From the NCBI GenBank assembly GCA_023430725.1, contig JAEYZD010000175.1, forward strand, positions 1 through 18,837: a stretch of 18,837 bases of DNA, written 5' to 3'. Every line of letters starts with the position of its first letter. Positions within the stretch are counted from its first letter, which is position 1. Origin of the DNA: Bacteroidota bacterium. Lineage in GTDB: Bacteria > Bacteroidota > Bacteroidia > Bacteroidales > VadinHA17. Positions 1 through 8,105 of this stretch are shown piece by piece. The notes under the pieces were generated by a model. The model was not told the origin of the DNA and ran no database searches. It saw nothing but the letters and a program-made list of their open reading frames with translations. The translations under genes were made by a program, and so were the position numbers.

Positions 1-150
1 ACCATCAGGTTTGAGGTTGACGGGATCGAGCCATTTGAACTTGATTACGGCACCGGTGAATGCGACGATGTTGCCACTCTGTCGCGCGGTGATGAATCAA
101 AGGAGATCACCCTGCATTACTGGCATCCGAAATACAGGGATAACAGGTGA
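1..150 (+). CDS. C-terminal end of an unidentified protein (5' end outside window)
   Basis: Frame 1 is open from the first base to a TGA at 148-150 and gives 49 residues. It includes VDGIEPFELDYGTGECDD and ends ITLHYWHPKYRDNR. I recall this kind of C-terminus, a GIEPF..DYG.G.CD pattern followed by an ITL strand, from hypothetical Bacteroidota cell-envelope lipoproteins, where it closes a beta-rich domain. That is memory of a pattern, not a search. No catalytic motif is visible and the function is unknown. A strong terminator follows about 55 bases downstream, consistent with this being the last gene of a plus-strand unit that converges on clpX. Confidence 0.65.
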   Translation, partial: TIRFEVDGIEPFELDYGTGECDDVATLSRGDESKEITLHYWHPKYRDNR

Positions 151-202
151 CTTTCTCTGCCTGATGCCGGTCATCACAAAGGACCGGACGCAGGTAACAG
201 AT

Positions 203-245
203 AAAAAAATCCCGGTCTGCCTTCTGGCGGACCGGGATTCTTTTT
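203..245. terminator. Bidirectional intrinsic terminator between converging units
   Basis: A 14-bp stem (208-221 pairing with 226-239, one T-G wobble at 218/229) closes a TTCT tetraloop. A run of A precedes it at 203-209 and TTTTT follows at 241-245, so it can end transcripts on both strands. It serves the plus-strand gene ending at 150 and the minus-strand tig-clpP-clpX unit ending at 260. Confidence 0.9.
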
Positions 246-259
246 GTGATCTCATTGCA

Positions 260-1474
260 TCACGATGCCTTCAGTATCTGCATGTCAACCCTTTCCAGCT
301 TATGGGCTGCATAGTCAGGCGTGACTGTGAATTCCTTCGTGTCACCTGAGGGAAGTTCAAACATTGCATCTATCATGATGGCTTCGCATATAGCCCGGAG
401 GCCCCTGGCACCGAGACGGAACTCCACCGCCTTGTCAACGATATAGTCAAGAGCCTCGGTGGTGAAGCTGAGCTCAATGCCGTCCATTGCAAAAAGCTTG
501 ATATACTGCTTTGTGATTGCGTTTTTCGGCTCGGTGAGGATGGCTCTCAGCGCCTTACGGTCAAGCGGGGAGAGGTGCGTCAGCACCGGCAGACGGCCTA
601 TGATCTCGGGAATCAGCCCGTAGGCCCTCAGATCCTGCGGGGCAATGTACTTCAGCAGATCATCCTTGTCATAGCGGTCGCGTGAACGGCTTGCGGTGTA
701 CCCCACGACAGTCGTGTTAAGCCTGTGCGCAATCTTCTTTTCAATTCCCTCAAAGGCGCCGCCGCAGATGAATAGTATGTTCTTCGTATCCACCGGAATC
801 ATCTTCTGCTCCGGGTGCTTCCTGCCCCCCTGGGGCGGCACGTTCACAACGGAGCCTTCGAGTAGCTTCAGCAGACCCTGCTGAACACCCTCGCCCGACA
901 CATCCCTCGTTATTGACGGATTGTCACCCTTGCGGGCAATCTTGTCCAGTTCGTCAATGAACACAATACCCTTCTCCGCAGCCTTGACATCATAGTCGGC
1001 ATTCTGCAGCAGCCTCGTCAGGAGACTCTCGATATCCTCACCCACGTAACCCGCCTCGGTAAGCACCGTGGCGTCAACGATTGTGAAGGGCACATGGAGC
1101 ATCCGTGCGATGGTACGGGCCAGCAGGGTCTTGCCCGTGCCGGTCTCCCCGACCAGGATGATGTTTGATTTTTCTATCTCAACATCTTCACTGTCAGCCT
1201 TCTGCATCAGCCTCTTGTAGTGGTTGTATACAGCTACAGAGAGTATTTTCTTTGCCCTGTCCTGCCCGATGACGTACTGATCGAGGAATGTCTTTATCTC
1301 ATCCGGCTTGCGGAGCTTGAGACTGTCAATGTTAAAAGAAGATTTGCCTCCCAGCTCCTCAACCATTATATTGTGAGCCTGCTCAATGCAATGATCGCAT
1401 ATGTGGCCCTCAAGACCGGCGATGAGAAGGGTTGCCTCTTTCTTTGTGCGTCCGCAGAACGAGCATTTGTCCAT
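260..1474 (-). CDS. clpX: ATP-dependent Clp protease ATP-binding subunit ClpX
   Basis: AAA+ unfoldase that recognises tagged substrates, unfolds them with ATP and threads them into ClpP in the cytoplasm. It has 404 residues, close to the usual family length. The N-terminal zinc-binding domain has Cys4, Cys7, Cys26 and Cys29. The AAA+ module shows Walker A GETGTGKT (109-116), pore-1 loop GYVG (142-145), Walker B VFIDE (171-175), the RKH loop (218-220), the GRLP arginine-finger region (293-296) and sensor-2 GARGLR (355-360). The ClpP-docking tripeptide position reads VGY (257-259) where proteobacterial ClpX has IGF. It lies 10 bases downstream of clpP on the same strand, so the two are probably co-transcribed. 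No strong Shine-Dalgarno precedes the ATG, which is common in Bacteroidota. Identification is secure. Confidence 0.98.
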   Translation of the reverse strand: MDKCSFCGRTKKEATLLIAGLEGHICDHCIEQAHNIMVEELGGKSSFNIDSLKLRKPDEIKTFLDQYVIGQDRAKKILSVAVYNHYKRLMQKADSEDVEIEKSNIILVGETGTGKTLLARTIARMLHVPFTIVDATVLTEAGYVGEDIESLLTRLLQNADYDVKAAEKGIVFIDELDKIARKGDNPSITRDVSGEGVQQGLLKLLEGSVVNVPPQGGRKHPEQKMIPVDTKNILFICGGAFEGIEKKIAHRLNTTVVGYTASRSRDRYDKDDLLKYIAPQDLRAYGLIPEIIGRLPVLTHLSPLDRKALRAILTEPKNAITKQYIKLFAMDGIELSFTTEALDYIVDKAVEFRLGARGLRAICEAIMIDAMFELPSGDTKEFTVTPDYAAHKLERVDMQILKAS

Positions 1475-1484
1475 CAGGAGATGA

Positions 1485-2162
1485 TTAGTTCTTGATTTTT
1501 GTAAGGACCTCGTCGATCATGCCGTATTCCTTGGCTTCAGGCGCAGTCATCCAGTGGTCACGGTCTGCATCCCGTTCCACTTTTTCGAGCGGCTGACCGG
1601 TATGGTAAGCGATGACCTCATAAAGCTCCTTCTTGATCTTCAGGATCTCCTTGACAGCTATCTCAATGTCTGAAGCCTGACCCTCGGCACCACCCATCGG
1701 CTGATGTATCATGATGCGTGAATGCTTCAGTGCCGACCTCTTGCCTTTCGTTCCGGCGGTAAGCAGTACGGCGCCCATTGATGCGGCCATGCCGGTACAT
1801 ATTGTGGCCACATCGGCCGAGATGTACTGCATTGTGTCATATATGCCCATCCCTGCATGGACCACTCCGCCGGGAGTATTGAGATAGATCTGAATGTCCT
1901 TGCCCGGATCTGACGAATCAAGATAGAGCAACTGTGCCTGGATGATGTTGGCAACATAATCGTCCACCGGAAGACCGAGGAAGATGATGCGGTCCATCAT
2001 AAGACGTGAAAAGACGTCCATCGAAGCCACGTTCAGCTGACGTTCCTCGATGATGGTGGGAGAGATGTATCCGTTGCTTGCCGAGATATAGCGGTGCATT
2101 GTGAGACTGCTGATACCGAAACGGTCAGCAGCATATTTTTTAAAATCCTTGCTATCTGACAT
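1485..2162 (-). CDS. clpP: ATP-dependent Clp protease proteolytic subunit ClpP
   Basis: Serine protease that forms the barrel of the ClpXP complex. It has 225 residues. The triad is visible: Ser128 in GMAASMGA, His153 in MIHQPMGG and Asp202 in DADRDHW. The position of Asp202 was assigned by counting from the His as in S. aureus ClpP. The segment before VASMDVFSRLMMDRIIFLG is longer than in E. coli ClpP and may be an N-terminal propeptide region. It lies between tig and clpX in the conserved tig-clpP-clpX order, 52 bases after tig and 10 bases before clpX. Nothing looks truncated. Confidence 0.97.
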   Translation of the reverse strand: MSDSKDFKKYAADRFGISSLTMHRYISASNGYISPTIIEERQLNVASMDVFSRLMMDRIIFLGLPVDDYVANIIQAQLLYLDSSDPGKDIQIYLNTPGGVVHAGMGIYDTMQYISADVATICTGMAASMGAVLLTAGTKGKRSALKHSRIMIHQPMGGAEGQASDIEIAVKEILKIKKELYEVIAYHTGQPLEKVERDADRDHWMTAPEAKEYGMIDEVLTKIKN

Positions 2163-2214
2163 GATTGTTTGTGTTGGTGAATTTCAAATATACGAAATTA
2201 TGGCCTTAGAGGTT

Positions 2215-3546
2215 TCACTTCTCAGTGAACAGGTTGTTGAATTCCTCAGGGGTCACCTGCTTTTCGTCAACCTTGACGAGGTCAATTATTATGCTGAGAA
2301 CCCGTGTGTCAAGCACTTTCTCTGCTATCCGGCGGGCATCATCCTCCTTCTTGAGCATATCCCTGGCAAATGAAGTAACCTGTTCATCAGTTGCATAATA
2401 AAGACCGTACTGGGAGAACTGTGCACGGGTGAAATCCTTAGCTTCTGCGAGAATCTCCTCATCAGTGATCTTCACATCATTGTCCTTTGCCACCCTGTTC
2501 TTGATGAGCTGCCAGCGGAGATCATCGCGGAAATGACTCCAGTCTTTTTCGATATCCTCGGCAGTGGTTTTCTCATTCACTTTCAGAAGCCACCTCTTAA
2601 GAAACTCCTCGGGCAGTTCGAACTGCATCTTTTCCAGGGCCAGTTTACGGGCATCGGTATGAAGCCTGTATTCAGACTCACGCCCGAAGAATCCCCTGAT
2701 CTCTTCCCTGACCTTTGCCTCAAACTCTTCGGCTGAAGTGACAGTGCCCTCACCGTATACCTTGTCCCACAGTTCCTGGTTGTTTTCAGCAGGGGCGAAG
2801 CGTGAAACCTCGCGTACCGTGATTGTATATGTCCCGTTCAGATCCTTAACCTCCTCCTTCTGCTTCTTGAGCAGGCCGGCTATCTCATAGTCATTCGGAA
2901 AGGCCGTGCGAATGTCAAAACTTACGGTGTCGCCGGCAGTTTTTCCAAGGAACTCCTTTTTCAGTTCTTCGTCCTTGACAAGGTCCACGGAAAGGGTGGC
3001 ATCCTCATTCAGAGCGGTTCCGTCTTCCGAAGTGATGGTCCCCTTGAGAAGGTCCTTCTCCTGGGACACGTCAGAGATTACAAATTCTCCGAACCTGCGC
3101 GCGTAGTTGTCAACATAATCGGCAACCATCTTGGTGTCAGGCTCTATCTGGTAACGTGTAAGCTTCTGCTTTTTGTTGAGATTGAAGTCAAACTCCGGGG
3201 CAAGGCCGAGTTCGAAGGTGAAACTGAACTCTTCCGACTTGTCGGGCTCAAATGAGTGGCTGTCATGCTTCGGGAGCGGATCACCAAGAATATCCAGCTT
3301 CTCTGTGCTGATATATTCTGATAGGCTGTCTGAGACTATTTTATTAATCTCGTCTACAAGAACCGTGGTTCCGTAGAGTTTTTTTACCATCTGAAAGGGA
3401 ACGTGGCCGGGGCGGAATCCCTTAATGCTGGCTGTCCTCCTGTATTCCCTGAGTTTTTTTTCTACCTTCTCTTCGTAGTCGGCCTTAACGATATCAATTC
3501 TGACTGTTGCGTTCAGCGCGTCAATGTTCTCTCTGGTGACATTCAT
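2215..3546 (-). CDS. tig: Trigger factor, ribosome-associated chaperone
   Basis: Chaperone that binds the ribosomal exit tunnel and shields nascent chains. It has 443 residues. The N-terminal ribosome-binding domain carries the signature GFRPGHVP at 43-50. A central PPIase-like region follows (roughly 150-240) and then a long, charged, helical C-terminal domain. The PPIase part is divergent from the E. coli FKBP fold sequence, as is usual in Bacteroidota. It is the first gene of the minus-strand unit with clpP and clpX, which links co-translational folding to proteolysis. No promoter matching the Bacteroidota consensus was seen between this gene and the tRNA gene upstream, so read-through from the tRNA promoter is possible. 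Confidence 0.93.
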   Translation of the reverse strand: MNVTRENIDALNATVRIDIVKADYEEKVEKKLREYRRTASIKGFRPGHVPFQMVKKLYGTTVLVDEINKIVSDSLSEYISTEKLDILGDPLPKHDSHSFEPDKSEEFSFTFELGLAPEFDFNLNKKQKLTRYQIEPDTKMVADYVDNYARRFGEFVISDVSQEKDLLKGTITSEDGTALNEDATLSVDLVKDEELKKEFLGKTAGDTVSFDIRTAFPNDYEIAGLLKKQKEEVKDLNGTYTITVREVSRFAPAENNQELWDKVYGEGTVTSAEEFEAKVREEIRGFFGRESEYRLHTDARKLALEKMQFELPEEFLKRWLLKVNEKTTAEDIEKDWSHFRDDLRWQLIKNRVAKDNDVKITDEEILAEAKDFTRAQFSQYGLYYATDEQVTSFARDMLKKEDDARRIAEKVLDTRVLSIIIDLVKVDEKQVTPEEFNNLFTEK

Positions 3547-3625
3547 ATTATAATAGTTTACTGTCGGTTTAAAAAACCGCCTTGACCTCCGTGCGATGCC
3601 GGAGTGTCAGTGCGGTTCAGTTACC

Positions 3626-3710
3626 TGGTGCGGATGAAGGGACTCGAACCCCCACGCCCTGAGGCACAAGATCCTAAGTCTTGCTCGGCTACCAATTACG
3701 ACACATCCGC
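3626..3710 (-). tRNA. tRNA-Leu (anticodon UAG)
   Basis: On the minus strand GCGGATG (5' acceptor arm) pairs with CATCCGC, followed by discriminator A and an encoded CCA (complement of 3626-3628). The anticodon stem CAAGA/TCTTG closes the loop CTTAGGA with anticodon TAG (complement of 3674-3676). The GGTTCGAGTCC T-arm and a long variable arm (class II) fit leucine. Length is 85 nt including CCA. The gene stands alone, with a consensus promoter just upstream. Confidence 0.96.
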
Positions 3711-3721
3711 AAAAAGTGGTG

Positions 3722-3752
3722 CAAAATTAGTAAAAATTACGAACCGGCCAAA
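3722..3752 (-). promoter_or_regulatory. Promoter for tRNA-Leu (Bacteroidota primary sigma type)
   Basis: Reading the minus strand, TTTG (complement of 3749-3752) is followed after 19 bases by TAATTTTG (complement of 3722-3729). This matches the known Bacteroidota -33 TTTG / -7 TAnnTTTG consensus. The -7 element ends 12 bases before the tRNA 5' end, a good distance for a start a few bases ahead of the mature tRNA. Confidence 0.8.
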
Positions 3753-3766
3753 GTGACACGGTGAAT

Positions 3767-4492
3767 TTACCTCCTGAGTTCGAAGTTCTTACCGAGATAG
3801 ACATTTCTTACCTGCTCATCGTCAGCAAGCTGTGAGGCCGTGCCCTGCTTGAGGATCTTTCCCTCGAAGAGGAGATAGGCCCTGTCTGTTATAGTAAGAG
3901 TCTCGTGTACGTTATGGTCGGTGATGAGGATGCCTATATTCTTGTCTTTCAGGTGAGAAACAATCATCTGGATATCCTCCACCGCGATGGGGTCAACCCC
4001 TGCGAAGGGCTCATCGAGCAGGATGAAGCTTGGCTTGAGGGCCAGGGCGCGTGCTATCTCGGTTCTGCGACGCTCGCCACCGGAGAGCTGTATGCCCAGG
4101 CTCTTGCGTATGCGCGCCAGCCCGAATTCCTCGAGGAGCGACTCCAGCCGCTCTTTTCGCTCCTGTTTCGTCATGTCAGAGAGCTCCATGACCGCCATCA
4201 GGTTGTCCTCCACGCTCAGCTTGCGGAAGACCGATGCCTCCTGCGCCAGGTAACCTATCCCAAGACGTGAGCGGCGGTACATCGGGAAATCGGTTATCTC
4301 GGTGCTGTCAAGCAAGATGTGTCCTCCGTTGGGGCGTATAAGTCCCACTATCATGTAGAAGGTTGTAGTCTTGCCGGCACCGTTGGGTCCCAGAAGGCCC
4401 ACTATTTCGCCCTGCTCCACCTCGACGGAGACCTCATTGACAACTGTCCGGGTCTTGTACCTTTTGACAAGGTCTGTTGTATGGAGTTTCAT
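3767..4492 (-). CDS. lptB: LPS export ABC transporter ATPase LptB
   Basis: ATPase of the LptB2FG complex that extracts lipopolysaccharide from the inner membrane and drives it along the Lpt bridge. It has 241 residues, typical for the family. Visible motifs are Walker A GPNGAGKT (35-42), Q-loop Gln84 in YLAQEASVF, signature LSGGERRR (136-143), Walker B FILLDEP (156-162) followed by FAGVDP, and H-loop His193 in ITDHNV. The YLAQEASVFRKLSVEDNL stretch is characteristic of LptB among short ABC ATPases. It lies downstream of tatC on the same strand with a 137-base gap that contains a possible promoter of its own. Other lpt genes are not in the window. Confidence 0.94.
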   Translation of the reverse strand: MKLHTTDLVKRYKTRTVVNEVSVEVEQGEIVGLLGPNGAGKTTTFYMIVGLIRPNGGHILLDSTEITDFPMYRRSRLGIGYLAQEASVFRKLSVEDNLMAVMELSDMTKQERKERLESLLEEFGLARIRKSLGIQLSGGERRRTEIARALALKPSFILLDEPFAGVDPIAVEDIQMIVSHLKDKNIGILITDHNVHETLTITDRAYLLFEGKILKQGTASQLADDEQVRNVYLGKNFELRR

Positions 4493-4609
4493 ATATCTGC
4501 TCTTTTGCGCCGGTTATCTGTTATCTGTTGCTTCAAATTCTCCATTGACTGCCGGAACTGCCTCAACCATCTTTATATTGCCCGGTTTCTGTCCTTCCGC
4601 TCCGGCAGA

Positions 4610-4617
4610 CAAAGATA
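4610..4617 (-). promoter_or_regulatory. Possible -7 element upstream of lptB
   Basis: The minus strand reads TATCTTTG (complement of 4610-4617), a full match to TAnnTTTG, about 118 bases before the lptB ATG. No TTTG or TTG was found 19-21 bases further upstream, so only half of the promoter is supported. If real, lptB can be transcribed separately from tatC. Confidence 0.4.
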
Positions 4618-4629
4618 CACACTTCTTTT

Positions 4630-5484
4630 TCAGTTTGCGGCTGCGGCTTCCGCGGCGTCATCCTCGGCCCTTTTCCTGACTACCCTGGCCGCTATGAATA
4701 TACTTACCTCATATAGCAGGAGCAGGGGAATCGATACAAGAACCAGGCTGAAGACATCAGGCGGGGTGATCACCGCGGCCAGCACCAGTACCAGCACAAT
4801 GGCGTGCCTGCGGTACTTTCGCAGGAAATCAGGAGTGACAACGCCAATCCTGGCAAGGAAGAAGATAACAATGGGCAGCTCAAAAGTAATCCCGGCGGAG
4901 AGGGCCACCGATGTCACGGAGCCTATGTACGAACTGATGTTTATCTGGTTTGCAACTATGTCACTTACCCTGTATGAACCAAGGAAGTTGATTGAGAGCG
5001 GAGTAATGATGAAGAATCCGAATGCCACGCCGGTCAGGAAAAGCAATGAAGCCATCAGAACAGCGCCGCGGGCATACTTGCGCTCCTTCTCGTACAATGC
5101 CGGCCGGAAAAATGACCAGAACTCCCAGAAAACATAGGGAAAGGCGAGTATCAGCCCTGCAACCAGCGAGATGTTGATGTGCGTTGTGAACTGCCCTGAC
5201 ATCTTGATGCTGATAAGCTCAACCGGATCCTGGTTTATGCAGAGCGCCGGAACATTGACGAGATCAGCCAGGCGGCAGAGAAGTCTGTTCGTTATGAAAT
5301 CCGGATTATTGGGTGCCAGAATTATACTGTCAAAGATTATATTCTTGAAGACGAATGCCACTATTGCCCCCACGACAACAGCAACCAGGGCCCTGATGAT
5401 ATGCCATCGCAGCTCCTCCAGGTGCTGGAGAAACGTCATCTCACCTTCCTCACTGCTTCTTTTCGCTTTGCTTCTGAGGGCCAT
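4630..5484 (-). CDS. tatC: Sec-independent protein translocase TatC
   Basis: Multi-spanning inner-membrane receptor for twin-arginine signal peptides on folded exported proteins. From the ATG at 5484 it has 284 residues. FLQHLEELR (18-26) is the conserved cytoplasmic N-terminus that precedes TM1. The second signature FPYVFWEFWSFFRPALYEKE lies at 115-134. Six hydrophobic segments are visible. The C-terminus is charged and Ala-rich. I chose this start because the frame upstream opens only with a GTG at 5526 and the added residues do not resemble TatC. The first periplasmic loop looks longer than in E. coli and holds Cys70 and Cys82. No tatA lies next to it, so that partner must be elsewhere. 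Confidence 0.93.
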   Translation of the reverse strand: MALRSKAKRSSEEGEMTFLQHLEELRWHIIRALVAVVVGAIVAFVFKNIIFDSIILAPNNPDFITNRLLCRLADLVNVPALCINQDPVELISIKMSGQFTTHINISLVAGLILAFPYVFWEFWSFFRPALYEKERKYARGAVLMASLLFLTGVAFGFFIITPLSINFLGSYRVSDIVANQINISSYIGSVTSVALSAGITFELPIVIFFLARIGVVTPDFLRKYRRHAIVLVLVLAAVITPPDVFSLVLVSIPLLLLYEVSIFIAARVVRKRAEDDAAEAAAAN

Positions 5485-5592
5485 GCCTGCGTCTGCTTTG
5501 AAGGGTGTAAACTTACATAAAATCACCCGAATTTGAATCGCCCTGCGAAAATCTGACTCCGTATAATATTTATCTCAGGGATGATAAAAAGA

Positions 5593-5624
5593 TTTGATAT
5601 GTATTTTAAATTAAGTTAAATTTG
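5593..5624 (+). promoter_or_regulatory. recQ promoter (Bacteroidota primary sigma type)
   Basis: TTTG at 5593-5596 and TAAATTTG at 5617-5624 are separated by 20 bases, a full match to TTTG-(19-21)-TAnnTTTG. Transcription would start near 5631, giving a leader of about 80 bases before the recQ ATG at 5712. A GGGGGAG run at 5692-5698 may assist ribosome binding. Confidence 0.75.
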
Positions 5625-5711
5625 AAATAAGGGGAATATGTTGAACAAAGATCGCTTAACTTGTTATTGATATTATAACCGTAAAAAAATTGGGGGAGAG
5701 AAATTATCATC

Positions 5712-7889
5712 ATGTATACTGATGCTTCCATACACGACTACCTTAAGAGGTATTTCGGGTTTGACACATTCAAGGGCAACCAGGAACCTATTATAAGAAG
5801 CGTTCTTGATGGGAATGACACATTCGTGCTTATGCCCACCGGTGGAGGCAAGTCGCTCTGCTACCAGCTTCCGGCCGTCATGATGAAGGGTACGGCTGTG
5901 GTTATCTCCCCGCTGATAGCGCTGATGAAGAACCAGGTTGACGCGATGCGCAACTTCAACACAACTGACGACGTGGCCCATTTCCTCAATTCATCGCTGA
6001 CCAAGACAGCCATCACAAAGGTCAGGCAGGATGTGATGCAGGGAAATACAAAGCTCCTGTACGTGGCCCCGGAGTCGCTCACCAAGGAGGAGAACATCGA
6101 ATTCCTCAAGAGCATAACGGTTTCGTTTTACGCCGTGGATGAGGCACACTGTATCTCGGAGTGGGGACACGACTTCAGGCCGGAGTACCGCCGGATAAGA
6201 CCCATAATTGATACGATAGCACGGGCGCCGATAATCGCGCTGACTGCCACCGCGACGCCAAAGGTGCAGCATGATATCCTCAAGAACCTCGGCATTTCTG
6301 ACGCGGAAGTATTCAAATCGTCATTCAACAGGCCAAACCTTTATTACGAGGTCAAGGCCAAGCAGGATGCCACCCGCGAGATCATCAAGTACATAAAGAA
6401 TAACGCTGGCAAATCCGGCATCATCTACTGCCTCAGCCGCAAGAAGGTTGAGGAACTGGCCGAGACACTGAAGGTCAATGACATCAAGGCGCTGGCTTAT
6501 CATGCCGGGATGGACTCTGCCACACGCACAGCGAACCAGGACAAGTTCCTGATGGAGGATACGGATGTGATCGTGGCTACGATTGCATTCGGGATGGGGA
6601 TTGACAAGCCCGATGTCCGCTACGTGATCCATTATGACATGCCAAAAAGCCTGGAGGGTTACTACCAGGAGACGGGTCGCGCCGGACGTGACGGGGGAGA
6701 GGGCAGATGCATCGCCTACTACAGCTACGATGACATTGTCAAGCTGGAGAAATTCATGCAGGGGAAGCCTATCGCTGAACAGGAGATTGGCAAACAGCTT
6801 CTGCTGGAGACCGTTTCATATGCCGAGTCGTCAACCTGCCGGCGCAGGATACTGCTTCATTACTTCGGGGAGGAATATAAGCAGGAGAACTGTGAAGCCT
6901 GCGACAACTGCCTGCATCCCAAGACTCAGTTCGAAGGGCAGGACTATGTTGTGAACATGCTTGAGACGGTGCTTGCCGTCAAGGAGAAGCACAAGGCTGA
7001 CCATATTGCCAAGATCCTTGCCGGGACTCTGAATTCCGCCATCAAGTCCTACAAGCACCACAAGCTGGAGACCTTCGGCATAGACGAGGAGAAGGACGAG
7101 CGGTTCTGGAATATGGTGATACGCCAGGCGCTTATCAACAAGCTGCTTAACAAGGATATAGAGAACTACGGGTTACTCGGGCTGACTCCGAAGGGACATG
7201 AATTTATGGATAATCCGGTAAGTTTCATGCTCAATGAGGATCATGACTATACGGACACCGAGGATGAGGAGGCCTCTTTCGGTGCGCGTACTGCTGCAGC
7301 CGATGAGGAGCTGCTGAGCATCCTGAAGGATCTGAGGAAGAAGATCTCGAAGCAGGCCGGTCAGCCACCATACAACATCTTCCAGGATCCCTCGCTGGAG
7401 GAGATGGCCATACAGTACCCGATAACCCTTGAGGAGCTGCAGAACATCACCGGGATTGGTGCCGGCAAGGCGCAGCGTTACGGCAGGGAGGTCATTGAGG
7501 TGATCAAGAGCTATGTGGCTGACAAGGAGATCATCAGGCCCCAGGATATGGTTGTAAAGTCAGTTGTCAACAAGTCAGGTCTGAAGGTTTACATCATTCA
7601 GAGCATCGACAGGAAGATGCCGCTTGAGGACATCGCGGATGCCAAGGGAATTGAGTACGACGAGCTGCTGTCAGAGATAGAGGCCATAGTTGGCAGCGGT
7701 ACGAAGCTGAATATTGATTATTATATAGATACTGTTATTGACGAAGACCGTCAGCAGGACATATACTCGTTTTTCATGGAGGAGGCTGAGACTGGTACTC
7801 TGGAAGAGGCGGTGAAGGAGCTTGCTGGTGAGTTTGAGGAGGAGGAGATACGCCTGGTGCGTATCCAGGTGCTGGCGGAGGGGAACTAG
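5712..7889 (+). CDS. recQ: ATP-dependent DNA helicase RecQ
   Basis: 3'-5' superfamily 2 helicase in recombination and replication-fork repair. It has 725 residues, longer than E. coli RecQ (about 610). Motif 0 FGFDTFKGNQ (15-24), Walker A PTGGGKS (42-48), DEAH (143-146) followed by CISEWGHDFRP, LTATA (177-181), motif V around 287-300 and motif VI QETGRAGRDG (319-328) are all present. The RQC zinc site is Cys376, Cys394, Cys397 and Cys400. An HRDC domain spans about 530-600. About 120 further residues follow; they are acidic near the end and resemble the helical C-terminal extension seen in other Bacteroidota RecQ proteins. It is transcribed alone, from its own promoter. No motif is damaged. 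Confidence 0.96.
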   Translation: MYTDASIHDYLKRYFGFDTFKGNQEPIIRSVLDGNDTFVLMPTGGGKSLCYQLPAVMMKGTAVVISPLIALMKNQVDAMRNFNTTDDVAHFLNSSLTKTAITKVRQDVMQGNTKLLYVAPESLTKEENIEFLKSITVSFYAVDEAHCISEWGHDFRPEYRRIRPIIDTIARAPIIALTATATPKVQHDILKNLGISDAEVFKSSFNRPNLYYEVKAKQDATREIIKYIKNNAGKSGIIYCLSRKKVEELAETLKVNDIKALAYHAGMDSATRTANQDKFLMEDTDVIVATIAFGMGIDKPDVRYVIHYDMPKSLEGYYQETGRAGRDGGEGRCIAYYSYDDIVKLEKFMQGKPIAEQEIGKQLLLETVSYAESSTCRRRILLHYFGEEYKQENCEACDNCLHPKTQFEGQDYVVNMLETVLAVKEKHKADHIAKILAGTLNSAIKSYKHHKLETFGIDEEKDERFWNMVIRQALINKLLNKDIENYGLLGLTPKGHEFMDNPVSFMLNEDHDYTDTEDEEASFGARTAAADEELLSILKDLRKKISKQAGQPPYNIFQDPSLEEMAIQYPITLEELQNITGIGAGKAQRYGREVIEVIKSYVADKEIIRPQDMVVKSVVNKSGLKVYIIQSIDRKMPLEDIADAKGIEYDELLSEIEAIVGSGTKLNIDYYIDTVIDEDRQQDIYSFFMEEAETGTLEEAVKELAGEFEEEEIRLVRIQVLAEGN

Positions 7890-7891
7890 GG

Positions 7892-7947
7892 CAGTCGGAA
7901 ATCTTCAGTCTTCAGTCACCGGTCCTCAGTTGGCAGTCTTCAGTCAT
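7892..7947 (+). repeat. Heptanucleotide tandem array (CAGTCNN)
   Basis: Starting two bases after the recQ stop, eight consecutive 7-base units can be read: CAGTCGG, AAATCTT, CAGTCTT, CAGTCAC, CGGTCCT, CAGTTGG, CAGTCTT, CAGTCAT. The phase is kept throughout with point changes only. A related array in inverted orientation lies at 9820-9868. No reading frame or terminator explains it. Confidence 0.75.
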
Positions 7948-7950
7948 TCT

Positions 7951-7974
7951 GATGCTCGATGAGCATCTGGAATT
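7951..7974 (+). repeat. REP-like hairpin, copy 1
   Basis: Perfect 7-bp stem GATGCTC/GAGCATC with a 3-base loop (GAT), followed by tail TGGAATT. It is the first of three units about 50 bases apart in this gap. The stem sequence differs from the other copies while geometry and tail are kept. There is no T-tract, so it is not a normal terminator. Confidence 0.65.
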
Positions 7975-8002
7975 GCAGAGGGCAGTCCCACATCAGATCT
8001 GG

Positions 8003-8026
8003 GCAGGTCTTAGACCTGCAAGAATT
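8003..8026 (+). repeat. REP-like hairpin, copy 2
   Basis: Perfect stem GCAGGTC/GACCTGC with loop TTA, followed by tail AAGAATT. The stem is the same as in copy 4 (9705-9728), which lies on the other side of the GT/GNAT pair in the opposite orientation. Confidence 0.7.
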
Positions 8027-8050
8027 GGGATACAGAACGTTGTGGTTTAC

Positions 8051-8074
8051 GATGGCTGAAGGCCATCAGGAACT
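8051..8074 (+). repeat. REP-like hairpin, copy 3
   Basis: Stem GATGGCT/GGCCATC (one T-G wobble) with loop GAA, followed by tail AGGAACT. It has the same 7-3-7 geometry as the other copies. It lies 32 bases beyond the end of the minus-strand glycosyltransferase gene. Confidence 0.6.
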
Positions 8075-8105
8075 CTAACAGCCCTGCAGTTCCCTGCACC
8101 CTGCC

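Noticed and set aside
11..349. Plus-strand open frame across the terminator and the clpX end
   Set aside because: It runs through a strong terminator hairpin and the clpX 3' end; frame 1 at 1-150 has the protein-like sequence instead.
4319..5137. Long plus-strand open frame opposite lptB and tatC
   Set aside because: It is antisense to two well-supported genes and its product has no recognisable features.
5485..5526. Earlier GTG start for TatC
   Set aside because: The ATG at 5484 lies a normal distance before the conserved FLQHLEELR segment; the extra residues show no TatC similarity.
7951..7967. Terminator of recQ
   Set aside because: There is no T-tract after any of the hairpins in the 7890-8105 gap.
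7951..8074. Short CRISPR-like array (three repeats about 50 bases apart)
   Set aside because: The repeat units share geometry and tail but not sequence, spacing varies, there are only three copies, and no cas gene is present.
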